Shown here piece by piece: positions 1 through 7,930 of a stretch of DNA of 64,000 nucleotides (within the stretch, counting starts at the first letter, position 1; each line of letters opens with the position of its first letter). The notes under the pieces are model-generated. The model did not search any database and was not told the origin of the DNA. It saw only the letters and a program-made list of their open reading frames with translations. The position numbers and the translations under genes were made by a program. The stretch comes from Natronococcus sp. A-GB7. Lineage in GTDB: Archaea > Halobacteriota > Halobacteria > Halobacteriales > Natrialbaceae. The stretch is taken from NCBI RefSeq assembly GCF_029688865.1, contig NZ_JARUKV010000008.1:109018-173017 (forward strand), in the 5' to 3' direction.

Positions 1-513
1 GACGGCCGGCCGCGGACGGTTCTCCTTGGTAACTGGGTGGTCGCGCTCGATCGCCTCGTTCGACCGTCGTTCGATGCGCTCGAGATCCTCCTTGTCGAAC
101 GACGCGGGCTCGAAGTCGATCCGCGACCGGTCCGGATAGACCTGGTTGCCGGCGGTGCCCGCCCCGTACTCCTCGAGGACGACGCGGGAGACGACGTGTT
201 GGGCGGTGTGCATCCGGCTCAGTTTGCGGCGACGGTCCTCGTCGATCCGACCCTCGACCGTCGTTCCCTCGGGCGGGAGTTCGCCCGCTCGAAGCTCGAC
301 GTCGTGGCGCACGTCGCCGTGATCCTTCCGGACGTCGACCACGTCCGCGCGGCCGCCGTCCCACTCGAGGACGCCGCGGTCGGCGGGCTGGCCGCCGCCC
401 TCGGGATAGAAGTAGGTTCCGTCGAGGAAGACGCTGTCCTGGCCCGTCTCCGTGATCGTCGCGGTGAACGCTGTCACGTCGTCCGCGTCGGGGAGGTATC
501 GCAGATCGGTCAT
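1..513 (-). CDS. alaX: Alanyl-tRNA editing protein AlaX (C-terminus cut by window edge)
   Basis: The 171 codons in the window begin MTDLRYLPDADDV and resemble the free-standing editing domain of alanyl-tRNA synthetase, which hydrolyses mischarged Ser- or Gly-tRNA(Ala) in the cytoplasm. The family signatures are visible: the YFYPEGGGQPADRG segment near residue 40 and the zinc-binding HTAQH (HxxxH) near residue 104. The reading frame runs off the left edge, so the second zinc motif (Cys/His pair) cannot be seen. The ATG at 513 is the first start codon in frame with the conserved N-terminus. The gene is co-oriented with the aconitase gene, whose stop lies 125 nt upstream of this start. Confidence 0.82.
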   Translation of the reverse strand, partial: MTDLRYLPDADDVTAFTATITETGQDSVFLDGTYFYPEGGGQPADRGVLEWDGGRADVVDVRKDHGDVRHDVELRAGELPPEGTTVEGRIDEDRRRKLSRMHTAQHVVSRVVLEEYGAGTAGNQVYPDRSRIDFEPASFDKEDLERIERRSNEAIERDHPVTKENRPRPAV

Positions 514-638
514 CGATCGACGTTGTGCACGGAACGCCAAAGACGCTGACGCTCACGCTCACTCTCCGACGGGACGCCCCTCTCCCTCGCGCTCGTCGGG
601 TTCGGGCGAGCCGCCAAAAGAATCGGTGTCGGTCGAGC

Positions 639-3401
639 TCAGTTCATCTCGTCCTGTAGCAGCCGCCGCAACACGAGATGCAAGACGCCGCCGTTCTCGA
701 CGTACTCGACCGCCATCGGCGTGTCGACCTGCGCGGTCACCGTAAACTCCGTCGTCTCGCCGTCGTCGTCGGTGGCGGTGACGGTCAGCTCGGCGTTGGG
801 CTCGAGACCGTCCTCGAGCCCCTCGATCGTGTACTGTTCGTCGCCTGCGAGGCCGAGCTCTTCCCAGCCCTCGCCGTCGTCGAACTGCAGCGGGAGGACG
901 CCCATCCCGATGAGGTTGTCGCGGTAGATCCGCTCGTAGCTCTTGCCGATGGTCGCGCGGATTCCGAGCAGGTCCGTGCCTTTCGCAGCCCAGTCCCGGC
1001 TCGAGCCGGTGCCGAGTTCGATCCCGGCCATGACGATCAGCGGGGTGTCCTCCTCGCGGTAGCGTTCGGAGGCCTCGAAGACCGTGGTTTCCTCGCCGGT
1101 CGGGTGGTGGATCGTGTACCCGCCCTCCTTTCCGTCGAGCATCTCGTTTTCGATCCGGACGTTGGCGAACGTCCCCCGCATCATGACCTCGTGGTTCCCG
1201 CGGCGAGAGCCGTAGGTGTTGAACTCGTAGGGTTCGACGCCCTGTGCGGCGAGCCAGCGGCCCGCGGGCAGTCCCTCGCTGAACGGGCCGGCGGGGCTGA
1301 TGTGGTCGGTCGTGACAGTGTCGCCGAGGGTCAACAGCGCGCGAGCACCGTCGACGTTACCGACGCCGGGTTTCTCGAGCGGGAACTCCTGGAAGAACGG
1401 CGGCTCGCGGATGTAGGTCGACTCCTCGTCCCAGTCGTAGACGTCGCCCTCGGGGGCGTCCAGGGCCTCCCAGCGCTCGTCGCCCTCGTAGACGCTGGCG
1501 TACTTCTCCGCGAACATCTCGGGGGAGACGCTGTCGTGGATCGTCTCGCGGATCTCTTCGGCGTCCGGCCAGACGTCCTCGAGGTACACCTCCTCGCCGT
1601 CGTCGTTCGTGCCAAGCGGCTCGGTCTCGAGGTCGACGTCCATCTTCCCGGCGAGCCCGTAGGCGACGACCAGCGGCGGACTAGCGAGGTAGTTGGCCCT
1701 GATCTTCGGGTGGATGCGGGCTTCGAAGTTCCGATTTCCGGAGAGAACGCTCGTCGTCCAGAGGTCGTGTTCGTCGATCGCGTTCTCGATCGGCTCGGGG
1801 AGCGGCCCGGAGTTGCCGATACAGGTCGTACAGCCGTAGCCGACGACGTGGTAGCCCAGTTCCTCCAAGTCGTCGAGCAGGTCCGCACGCTTCAGGTACT
1901 CCGTGACGACGCGGCTCCCGGGTGCGAGGCTCGTCTTGACGTAGTCGGGCACCTCGAGTCCCTGCTCGGCCGCGTTGCGGGCCAGCAGGCCGGCGGCGAC
2001 CATCACCGACGGGTTCGAGGTGTTCGTACAGCTGGTGATCGCGCTGACGAGGACGTCGCCGTGGCCGATTTCGACCTCGGTACCGTCCTCGAGCTCGACG
2101 GGAACTTTCTCGTCGAGTGCGAGGCCGGGGTCGGCGTCGGTCGCCTCTGCGGCGGCCGCGCCGCTGCCGTCACTGATGGCGGGCTCGCCGCCCGCACCGA
2201 GCACGCCCTCCTCCTGTAGCAGAGCCGGGAAGTGCTCGTCGAGGTCGCCCATCGGGATCCGCTGGTGGGGCTTCTTGTGGCCCGCGAGGCTCGGTTCGAC
2301 CTCTCCGAGGTCGAAATCGACGGTTTCGGTGTATTCGGGCTCCTGTTCGCCGAACAGGCCCTGGGCCTCGAGGTACTCGCGGACGAGCTCGACGTGGTCC
2401 GGATCCCGTCCCGTGAGTTCGAGATACTCGAGGGTCTTCTCGTCGACGGGGAACATGCTGATCGTCGACCCCTGCTCGGGAGCCATGTTTGAGATGGTCG
2501 CCCGATCCGCCACGGAGAGCTCGGCGACGCCGGGGCCGAAGAACTCGACGAACTTGTCGACGACGCCGACCTCGCGGAGCCGTTCGGTGATGTGGAGCAC
2601 GAGGTCCGTCGCCGTGGCGCCCTCGGGGAGCTCGCCCTCGAGGCGGACGCCGACGACTTCGGGCAGGCTCATGTTTATCGGCTGGCCGAGCAGGGCGGCC
2701 TCGGCCTCGATTCCGCCGACGCCCCAGCCGACGACGCCGATGCCACCGATCATGGGGGTGTGGCTGTCGGTGCCGACGAGCGTGTCGGGGACGAGCCACT
2801 GCTCGCCGTCGTGCTCGCGCTCGTGGACGACACGGCCGAGGTGCTCGAGGTTCACCTGGTGGACGATCCCCGTTCCCGGCGGAACGACGTTGAACTCGTC
2901 GAACGCTTGCTGTGCCCACTTGATCGCACGATAGCGCTCCTCGTTTCGCTCGTACTCGATCTCGACGTTCTTCTCGTAGGCCTCGGCGCTGCCGAAGTGG
3001 TCGACCTGGACGCTGTGGTCGATCACGAGGTCACAGGGGACCTCGGGTTCGACGACCGTCGGATCGACGCCCTTTCGGTCGGCGGCCGAGCGCAGCGCCG
3101 CGAGGTCCACCACTGCCGGAACGCCGGTCAGGTCCTGCAGAACGACCCGCGACACCGTAAACGGTACTTCGGCGTCCGGGACGTCCGGCTCCCAGGATGC
3201 CGCGGCGCGGATCGACTCGGCGTCGATCTGATCGCCGTCCGCGTTTCGCAGCACCGACTCGAGCAGGATCCGGATGCTCACCGGCAGCTTCTCGAGCTCG
3301 CAGAGCCCCTCCTCCTCGAGGGCCGTGAGATCCGCCATCTTGTACGTCTCGCCGTCGTGTTCGAACTCCCGGATCGCCTCCGAGAACTCATCAACTACCA
3401 T
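639..3401 (-). CDS. acnA: Aconitate hydratase (AcnA/IRP1-type)
   Basis: A 920-residue aconitase that interconverts citrate and isocitrate in the TCA cycle. The three cluster-ligand cysteines are visible: C458 in TSCTNTS and C524/C527 in GCTTCIG. The N-terminal domain contains GVPAVVDLAALR and the C-terminal swivel domain contains GDTVTTDHISPAG and GSSRDWAAKG, so all aconitase domains are complete. The open frame extends 19 codons further upstream, but the start MVVDEFSEAIREF at 3401 is preferred because the extension has no family-like sequence and a TATA-like TTCAAATACC (complement of about 3422-3431) sits about 25 nt upstream, as expected for a leaderless transcript. Together with the Mqo-like and methylaspartate-cycle genes it reflects acetyl-CoA-fed central metabolism. 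Confidence 0.95.
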   Translation of the reverse strand: MVVDEFSEAIREFEHDGETYKMADLTALEEEGLCELEKLPVSIRILLESVLRNADGDQIDAESIRAAASWEPDVPDAEVPFTVSRVVLQDLTGVPAVVDLAALRSAADRKGVDPTVVEPEVPCDLVIDHSVQVDHFGSAEAYEKNVEIEYERNEERYRAIKWAQQAFDEFNVVPPGTGIVHQVNLEHLGRVVHEREHDGEQWLVPDTLVGTDSHTPMIGGIGVVGWGVGGIEAEAALLGQPINMSLPEVVGVRLEGELPEGATATDLVLHITERLREVGVVDKFVEFFGPGVAELSVADRATISNMAPEQGSTISMFPVDEKTLEYLELTGRDPDHVELVREYLEAQGLFGEQEPEYTETVDFDLGEVEPSLAGHKKPHQRIPMGDLDEHFPALLQEEGVLGAGGEPAISDGSGAAAAEATDADPGLALDEKVPVELEDGTEVEIGHGDVLVSAITSCTNTSNPSVMVAAGLLARNAAEQGLEVPDYVKTSLAPGSRVVTEYLKRADLLDDLEELGYHVVGYGCTTCIGNSGPLPEPIENAIDEHDLWTTSVLSGNRNFEARIHPKIRANYLASPPLVVAYGLAGKMDVDLETEPLGTNDDGEEVYLEDVWPDAEEIRETIHDSVSPEMFAEKYASVYEGDERWEALDAPEGDVYDWDEESTYIREPPFFQEFPLEKPGVGNVDGARALLTLGDTVTTDHISPAGPFSEGLPAGRWLAAQGVEPYEFNTYGSRRGNHEVMMRGTFANVRIENEMLDGKEGGYTIHHPTGEETTVFEASERYREEDTPLIVMAGIELGTGSSRDWAAKGTDLLGIRATIGKSYERIYRDNLIGMGVLPLQFDDGEGWEELGLAGDEQYTIEGLEDGLEPNAELTVTATDDDGETTEFTVTAQVDTPMAVEYVENGGVLHLVLRRLLQDEMN

Positions 3402-3568
3402 ATTCGAGCTGCGAACCCGTGGTATTTGAATCCCTCGAGAATATTCCCTAGAGAACATATACTCCCTATATTTGGCGGCTCGGCGGACCGTTTCAAGAAC
3501 TCGAGACGTCCGGCGGGAGCGCGCGGTGGCTCGAGGGTCGCTCGAGACGTTCGTTCGCCGGGCCCGAG

Positions 3569-4417
3569 TTAGTAGCCGAGTTGGTCGAGGGTCGCCTCGA
3601 GTCGGCCGGGGTACCGACCGCCGAAGAGGTGAGCGTGAACCAGCAGCGGATAGAGCCGGTAGACGTACCGCCGCCGCTCGAAAAAGCCCGCCTCGATCCC
3701 CCGGCGTTCCCGGTAGCGCTCGAAGAAGGGGTCGCCGAAGGTCCCGGTCCAGTCGACGTAGGCGAGTTCGACCTCAGGATGGGCGTAGTACGTCGCTGGG
3801 TCGAGAAACGCCGTCACCGCGCCGTTTCGCGAGAGGACGTTCGTGGTCCAGACGTCGCCGTGGATCAGCCCGGGCGCCGCGGGCTCGGAGAGCAGGTCCT
3901 CGAGCTCCGAGCGGAGGGTCTCGAGGCGTTTCGCGAGCGAGGTCGACAGCGATCCCGACTCGAGCGCCAGGTCGGCGACGTGTTCGAGGCGCTGCTCGCG
4001 GTAGAAGTCGATCCAGGAGTCTGTCCAGGGGTTCGGCTGGCGAACGGGACCGGTGAGAGTGTCGCGTTCGAATCCGAACGCCCCGGCCTCGACGTCGTGC
4101 AGCCGAGCCAGGTGGTCCGCCGCGTTGCGCGCGACGGCGGGACCGTGATCCGCCGTTCCCGGGACGTGCTCGAGGACCAGCAGGTCGGGGCTGGCGTGGT
4201 AGACGGCGGGAACCGGGAGCTCGCTCTCGTCAGCCAGATACCGAAGCATGAACGCCTCGACCTCGAGGGGCGTCTCGCCCGTCTTCGCGACCACCGACGA
4301 GCCGTCGGCCAGCTCGACGCGGTGGACGGACCCGATCTGACCGCCCTCGAGCGCGGTCGTGTCGACGACGTCGCACTCGAGCGCGCGGGCGACCGCGTCG
4401 GCGATCGGCTCCCCCAT
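3569..4417 (-). CDS. Fructosamine kinase family / aminoglycoside-phosphotransferase-fold protein
   Basis: A 282-residue kinase-like protein. The N-lobe has GGQIGSVHRVELADG and VVAKTGE (candidate ATP-binding lysine), and the C-lobe has the catalytic loop GLIHGDVWTTNVL (HGD...N) and the metal-binding FLDPATYY (DP in place of DFG-like DPA). This pattern matches the fructosamine/ketosamine-3-kinase family, which phosphorylates glycated protein amines to promote deglycation. The substrate here is unproven. Its ATG overlaps the stop of the DHFR gene by one base (TAATG), so translation is probably coupled and the gene forms one operon with folA and thyA, although no folate role is implied. The longer upstream frame is antisense to real genes and was rejected. 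Confidence 0.8.
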   Translation of the reverse strand: MGEPIADAVARALECDVVDTTALEGGQIGSVHRVELADGSSVVAKTGETPLEVEAFMLRYLADESELPVPAVYHASPDLLVLEHVPGTADHGPAVARNAADHLARLHDVEAGAFGFERDTLTGPVRQPNPWTDSWIDFYREQRLEHVADLALESGSLSTSLAKRLETLRSELEDLLSEPAAPGLIHGDVWTTNVLSRNGAVTAFLDPATYYAHPEVELAYVDWTGTFGDPFFERYRERRGIEAGFFERRRYVYRLYPLLVHAHLFGGRYPGRLEATLDQLGY

Positions 4418-4950
4418 TACGCCTCGCGGACGTACTCGACGAACGCGAACCCGTCGCGCTCGTCCCGATCGACCTCGGTCCAGGCGTCGCGGTCCCAGTC
4501 GGGAAACTCGGTGTCGCCCGCCGGATCGCGGTCGACTTCCGTGACGACGAGTCGATCGAGAGCGGGAAGGAACCCCTCGTAGACCGTCGCGCCGCCGGCG
4601 ACGAACGCGGTGTCGACCCCGCCGTGGCGGTTCTCGGCCGCGGTCTCGGCCTTTCGAAGCGCCTCCTCGAGACTCCGCGCAACCACGGCGTTCTCGGGGG
4701 TCTCGAGCTCCCGGCTCGTCAGCACGACCGTCGTCCGACCCGGCAGCGGCTCGCCGATCGCCTCGAGGATCCCCTCGTACGTTACCCGCCCCATAATCAC
4801 CGGGTGGTCCATCGTGGTCTCCTTGAAGTGTTGCAGATCCTCGGGGAGGTGCCAGGGCATCTCGCCGTCCCGCCCGATGACGCCGTTGTCGGCGACGGCG
4901 ACGATCGCGGCGAGCTCGAGCTCGGTCTCGAGAGCCGAAGCGTCGGTCAT
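4417..4950 (-). CDS. folA: Dihydrofolate reductase
   Basis: A 177-residue enzyme of standard DHFR length that reduces dihydrofolate with NADPH. Family motifs are visible: AAIVAVADNGVIGRDGEMPWHLPEDLQHF (substrate/NADPH loop, residues about 13-42), VIMGRVTYEGI, RTTVVLTSR and FVAGGATVYEGFLP. The start overlaps the thymidylate synthase stop by four bases (ATGA), so TS and DHFR are translationally coupled. Thymidylate synthase of the ThyA type oxidises methylene-THF to DHF, which explains why a DHFR is encoded directly beside it. This thyA-folA arrangement is known from Haloferax volcanii (hts, hdrA). Confidence 0.95.
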   Translation of the reverse strand: MTDASALETELELAAIVAVADNGVIGRDGEMPWHLPEDLQHFKETTMDHPVIMGRVTYEGILEAIGEPLPGRTTVVLTSRELETPENAVVARSLEEALRKAETAAENRHGGVDTAFVAGGATVYEGFLPALDRLVVTEVDRDPAGDTEFPDWDRDAWTEVDRDERDGFAFVEYVREA

Positions 4951-5960
4951 TCTGCCACCGCGAACCGAAGCCCCTCGTGGGAGTCGTACCCCCGCAGCTC
5001 GAGGTCAGCCACCGAGAGATCGTCGATCGAGGCGTCGCCGATCTCGAGGGTTGGTCGCTCGAGTGGTTCCCGGGCACACTGCTCGAGCAGGCCAGGGACG
5101 TGGTCGAGCCGTTCGTCGCCGTCGGCCTCGGCGGGGGCCTCGCGCTCGAGCCATTCCCGGATCTCGCGGTACTCCTCCGTATCGTCGACGTCGGCGAGCC
5201 GGGACTGGAGGGCCTCGAGGTTGTCGGCGTACCACTCGCCGCGCTCGCCGCGGCCGCAGTAGACGTGGGCGTCGACGACGGTGTGGGCGAACGTGCCGGG
5301 CTCGAACCCGGTCTGTCTGGCGACGACCTTCGTCAGGAGCGCGTAGGCCGCGATGTTGAACGGCACGCCGAGCGCGACGTCGCCCGAACGCTGCGTGAGA
5401 TGGCAGTTCAGGCGGTCGCCCTGGACGTTGAAGACGAAGGAGTAGTGACAGGGCGGCAGCGTCGAGACGGCGGCGTTCGCGGGGTGCCAGGCGTTGACCA
5501 CGAGCCGTCTCGAGTTCGGCGAATCGGAAAGCGTGTCGACGACGTACTGGAGCTGATCGAACGTTCTTCGATTACCCTCCTCGGTGACCCAGCGATGACT
5601 CTCGTCGGGCCAGCTCTCGCCCTCGAGCTGACTCTCGCCGTCGGGAACCGGATAGCGCCGCCAGAACCGGCCGTAGGCGGTGTCGAGTCGGCCATCGTCG
5701 TCGGCCCAGGCGTCCCAGATCTTGGTCTCCTCGCGCAGCTCACGGATGTGCTCCTCGCCCGAGAGGTACCAGGCGACCTCGTGGAGCATCGAGTTCCACC
5801 GGTAGCCGTCCATCTTCTTGGTCGTCAACAGCGGGAACCCCTCCTGGAGGTCGACCTCGTAGTGTTCGCTGAACGACGAGATCGTGTCGACGCCGGTCCG
5901 GTTGGGTTTGTGGGTCCCGTCCGAGAGTACCGAGTCGACGAGCTCGAGGTACTGATGCAT
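4947..5960 (-). CDS. thyA: Thymidylate synthase (ThyA type)
   Basis: A 337-residue enzyme that methylates dUMP to dTMP with 5,10-methylene-THF. Visible motifs are DGTHKPNRTGVDTISSF at the N-terminus, FPLLTTKKM, the active-site segment LPPCHYSFVF with nucleophile C171, the HLTQRSGDVALGVPFNIAAYALL dUMP/folate region, and DAHVY. It carries an acidic insertion of about 60 residues after NLEALQSRLAD, consistent with haloarchaeal members being longer than the 264-residue E. coli enzyme. It is the first gene of a thyA-folA-kinase operon. A CATTATC TATA-like element lies about 28 nt upstream, and the palindrome TGTAGCTACA (5961-5970) abuts the start codon. Confidence 0.96.
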   Translation of the reverse strand: MHQYLELVDSVLSDGTHKPNRTGVDTISSFSEHYEVDLQEGFPLLTTKKMDGYRWNSMLHEVAWYLSGEEHIRELREETKIWDAWADDDGRLDTAYGRFWRRYPVPDGESQLEGESWPDESHRWVTEEGNRRTFDQLQYVVDTLSDSPNSRRLVVNAWHPANAAVSTLPPCHYSFVFNVQGDRLNCHLTQRSGDVALGVPFNIAAYALLTKVVARQTGFEPGTFAHTVVDAHVYCGRGERGEWYADNLEALQSRLADVDDTEEYREIREWLEREAPAEADGDERLDHVPGLLEQCAREPLERPTLEIGDASIDDLSVADLELRGYDSHEGLRFAVAE

Positions 5961-6121
5961 TGTAGCTACATTTGAAACGGTCCGATAATGGGTTTGCGCT
6001 TCAGCCTCGTCGATGGATTCGGTTCACCTGTCCCTCGAATACAACGAGTCGAGCTTTTTGGCACCAGATAATGGCTGATACCGAGTCGGATATCAAGAAG
6101 CAAAGAGGTTGGTCTTCGGAC

Positions 6122-6154
6122 AGGCTACTATCTGTAGGTCAGCAGTAGTTGCCT
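6122..6154 (-). terminator. Inverted repeat after the 28-residue ORF
   Basis: The arms AGGCTACTA and TAGTTGCCT pair at 8 of 9 positions around a 15-nt loop. The structure starts 4 nt after the stop codon of the small ORF at 6159-6245, in the position expected of a transcript 3' end or stabilising hairpin. Confidence 0.35.
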
Positions 6155-6158
6155 TAGC

Positions 6159-6245
6159 TCACGCCACTGCCATTCCAAGTCTGAAGGCACCGAGCATCAG
6201 GGTGAGGATTGCGATGACCATCATGGTCTGTTGGTAGTTGTCCAT
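6159..6245 (-). CDS. Small hydrophobic membrane peptide (28 aa)
   Basis: An ORF of 28 codons plus TGA, MDNYQQTMMVIAILTLMLGA followed by FRLGMAVA. A short polar head is followed by one membrane-spanning stretch (residues about 8-22). I do not recognise the family. Support for it being real comes from the coherent head-plus-TM design, its location in an otherwise gene-free 410-nt stretch, and the inverted repeat just past its stop. No convincing TATA box was found upstream. It is too short for most gene callers, and a chance ORF cannot be excluded from one genome. Confidence 0.5.
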   Translation of the reverse strand: MDNYQQTMMVIAILTLMLGAFRLGMAVA

Positions 6246-6371
6246 TCGGATTCACTGGACCTATTCGTTTTCTTTGAGGTCCGGATAGCCAGTCGGATCG
6301 CCCGTACAAACGCCTTCACTTTCGCCGTGCTGTCCAAACCCTCTTTGTCCGCCCACCCTTCTCCCCGACCG

Positions 6372-7928
6372 ATGACGAGTCACGCCGGGGCCCGCCTGCT
6401 CGCCCTTCCGCCGTCAGCCGTTCTCGGGCGCCCGGCCGAGACCCTCGCGGACGTCGATGCGACCCTCGAGCCCGACGCGGTCTGGCTGCTCGGCCCCGAA
6501 CGCGAGGCGCGGGCCTTCGCACGGACACGACGGGAGTTCGACACGCCGGCGTTTCACCCCCCGCTCGAGACGAACGACGGACCCGTCTCCAGACAGGCTC
6601 TCGGGGCGGGACTCGAGGTTGCAGTCGTTCGAAGTATCCGTGCGCTTCGTGCGTCTCCTGCGGACGTCTCGAGGGCGCTGTCCGACACGCGTTCGAGTTC
6701 GACCCCGATCGCGGTCGTCTGTGACGACGTCACGACGACGACGCGACCGACGGCGCTCGAGACGACCCTCGAGGGGGCGGCCGAACTCGCGGCGGCACTG
6801 CCGACCGGTCGGGTGACGGCCGTCCTGACCGGGGGTCTTCCCGCCGACTACGACGAGCTGTGGCACCTCGAGGCCGAGACGGGCGCGGTTCGGGCCGTCG
6901 AGCACGAGCCCCAACTCGAGTGTGAGCCGGCCGGCGACGACTGCGTCTCCGTTCGGGTTCGAGGTGTCGGTCCCGTCGAGGGCTACGGCGGATCGGCGTC
7001 GCTCGCCGTCCTCGAACTCGACGAAACGGGAGTCACGACCGTCGACACGTCCGATACCTCGAACTTCGGCCTCGAGGCGGTCACCGGCATCGGTCCGAAG
7101 ACGGCGAAGCGACTCGCCGACTCCGAGGTGACGACGCGGGCGGAGCTCCTCGAGACGCCGATCGACGAACTCGCAGATTACCCCGGCGTCGGTCGGGACG
7201 GCGCACGCCGGATGCACCGCCACGCGACCGTGCTCGAGACGAACGAACCCCGGCGACTCACCGGCGAGTCGCTCCCGGGCGAGGGCGGGCGGCCCCCGCT
7301 GTGTCTCGATATCGAGACCGACGGACTCTCGCCGACGATCCTCTGGCAGATCGGGGTCTACGACCCGGTCGACGACTCGTACCGTGCGTTCGTCGAGCGC
7401 GACGACCCGGACGATCCCGCACCGGTGCTCGAGTCGTTCTGCGACTGGTTGTTCGCCAGTCACCCCGACAGGGCGCTGCTCACCTGGAACGGCTGGCGCT
7501 TCGACTACCGCCACCTCGGGTCGTTCGTCACACGCCACGTGCCGTACTACGCCGACGAGTGGGAGTCGGTGCCGAAGTTCGATCTCTACGACTGGGCCGT
7601 CCGCGAGGGGCACGCCCTGTTGCCGGGTCGGACGAACCGACTCGATGACGTCGCCGGCGCGCTCGGCTACGAGGGCGGCGGAACCGGCCTCGACGGCGCG
7701 CAGACGGCAGCGGCCTACCAGCGGTTCGTGCGAACCGGCGAGGAGCTCGACTGGGATCGCCACGAGGCCTACTGCGAGGACGACTGCCGGGCGCTGTGGC
7801 ACGTCTACGACCGGCTCCGGGGCGCGCCGCGGGCAGCGGATCCGAGCGACACGTCTCCAGCGGACGCCGACGGAGCGACTCCCACCGGAACGTCGGGAGG
7901 CGAACAGACCGGACTCGGTGATTTTTGA
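6372..7928 (+). CDS. MrfB/YprB-like RNase H-fold exonuclease with helix-hairpin-helix
   Basis: A 518-residue protein with three parts. Residues about 1-230 are a haloarchaeal N-terminal region I cannot name. Residues about 236-300 hold helix-hairpin-helix motifs (AVTGIGPKTAKRLADSEV, LADYPGVGRDGARRM). Residues about 310-480 form a DEDD-type exonuclease domain with LDIETDG, LLTWNGWRFDYRHL and YCEDDCRALWHVYDRL supplying the acidic residues. This is the COG3359/YprB family; Bacillus MrfB acts with the helicase MrfA in mitomycin-damage repair. Here the stop is two bases before the MrfA-like helicase gene, which supports a shared pathway. The open frame extends 47 codons upstream, but MTSHAGARLL at 6372 is preferred because the extension is composition-wise noncoding. 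Confidence 0.82.
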   Translation: MTSHAGARLLALPPSAVLGRPAETLADVDATLEPDAVWLLGPEREARAFARTRREFDTPAFHPPLETNDGPVSRQALGAGLEVAVVRSIRALRASPADVSRALSDTRSSSTPIAVVCDDVTTTTRPTALETTLEGAAELAAALPTGRVTAVLTGGLPADYDELWHLEAETGAVRAVEHEPQLECEPAGDDCVSVRVRGVGPVEGYGGSASLAVLELDETGVTTVDTSDTSNFGLEAVTGIGPKTAKRLADSEVTTRAELLETPIDELADYPGVGRDGARRMHRHATVLETNEPRRLTGESLPGEGGRPPLCLDIETDGLSPTILWQIGVYDPVDDSYRAFVERDDPDDPAPVLESFCDWLFASHPDRALLTWNGWRFDYRHLGSFVTRHVPYYADEWESVPKFDLYDWAVREGHALLPGRTNRLDDVAGALGYEGGGTGLDGAQTAAAYQRFVRTGEELDWDRHEAYCEDDCRALWHVYDRLRGAPRAADPSDTSPADADGATPTGTSGGEQTGLGDF

Positions 7929-7930
7929 GC

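Noticed and set aside
678..2219. A 513-codon open frame on the plus strand
   Set aside because: It is antisense to aconitase, which has full family motifs. Long open antisense frames are common in GC-rich haloarchaeal genes.
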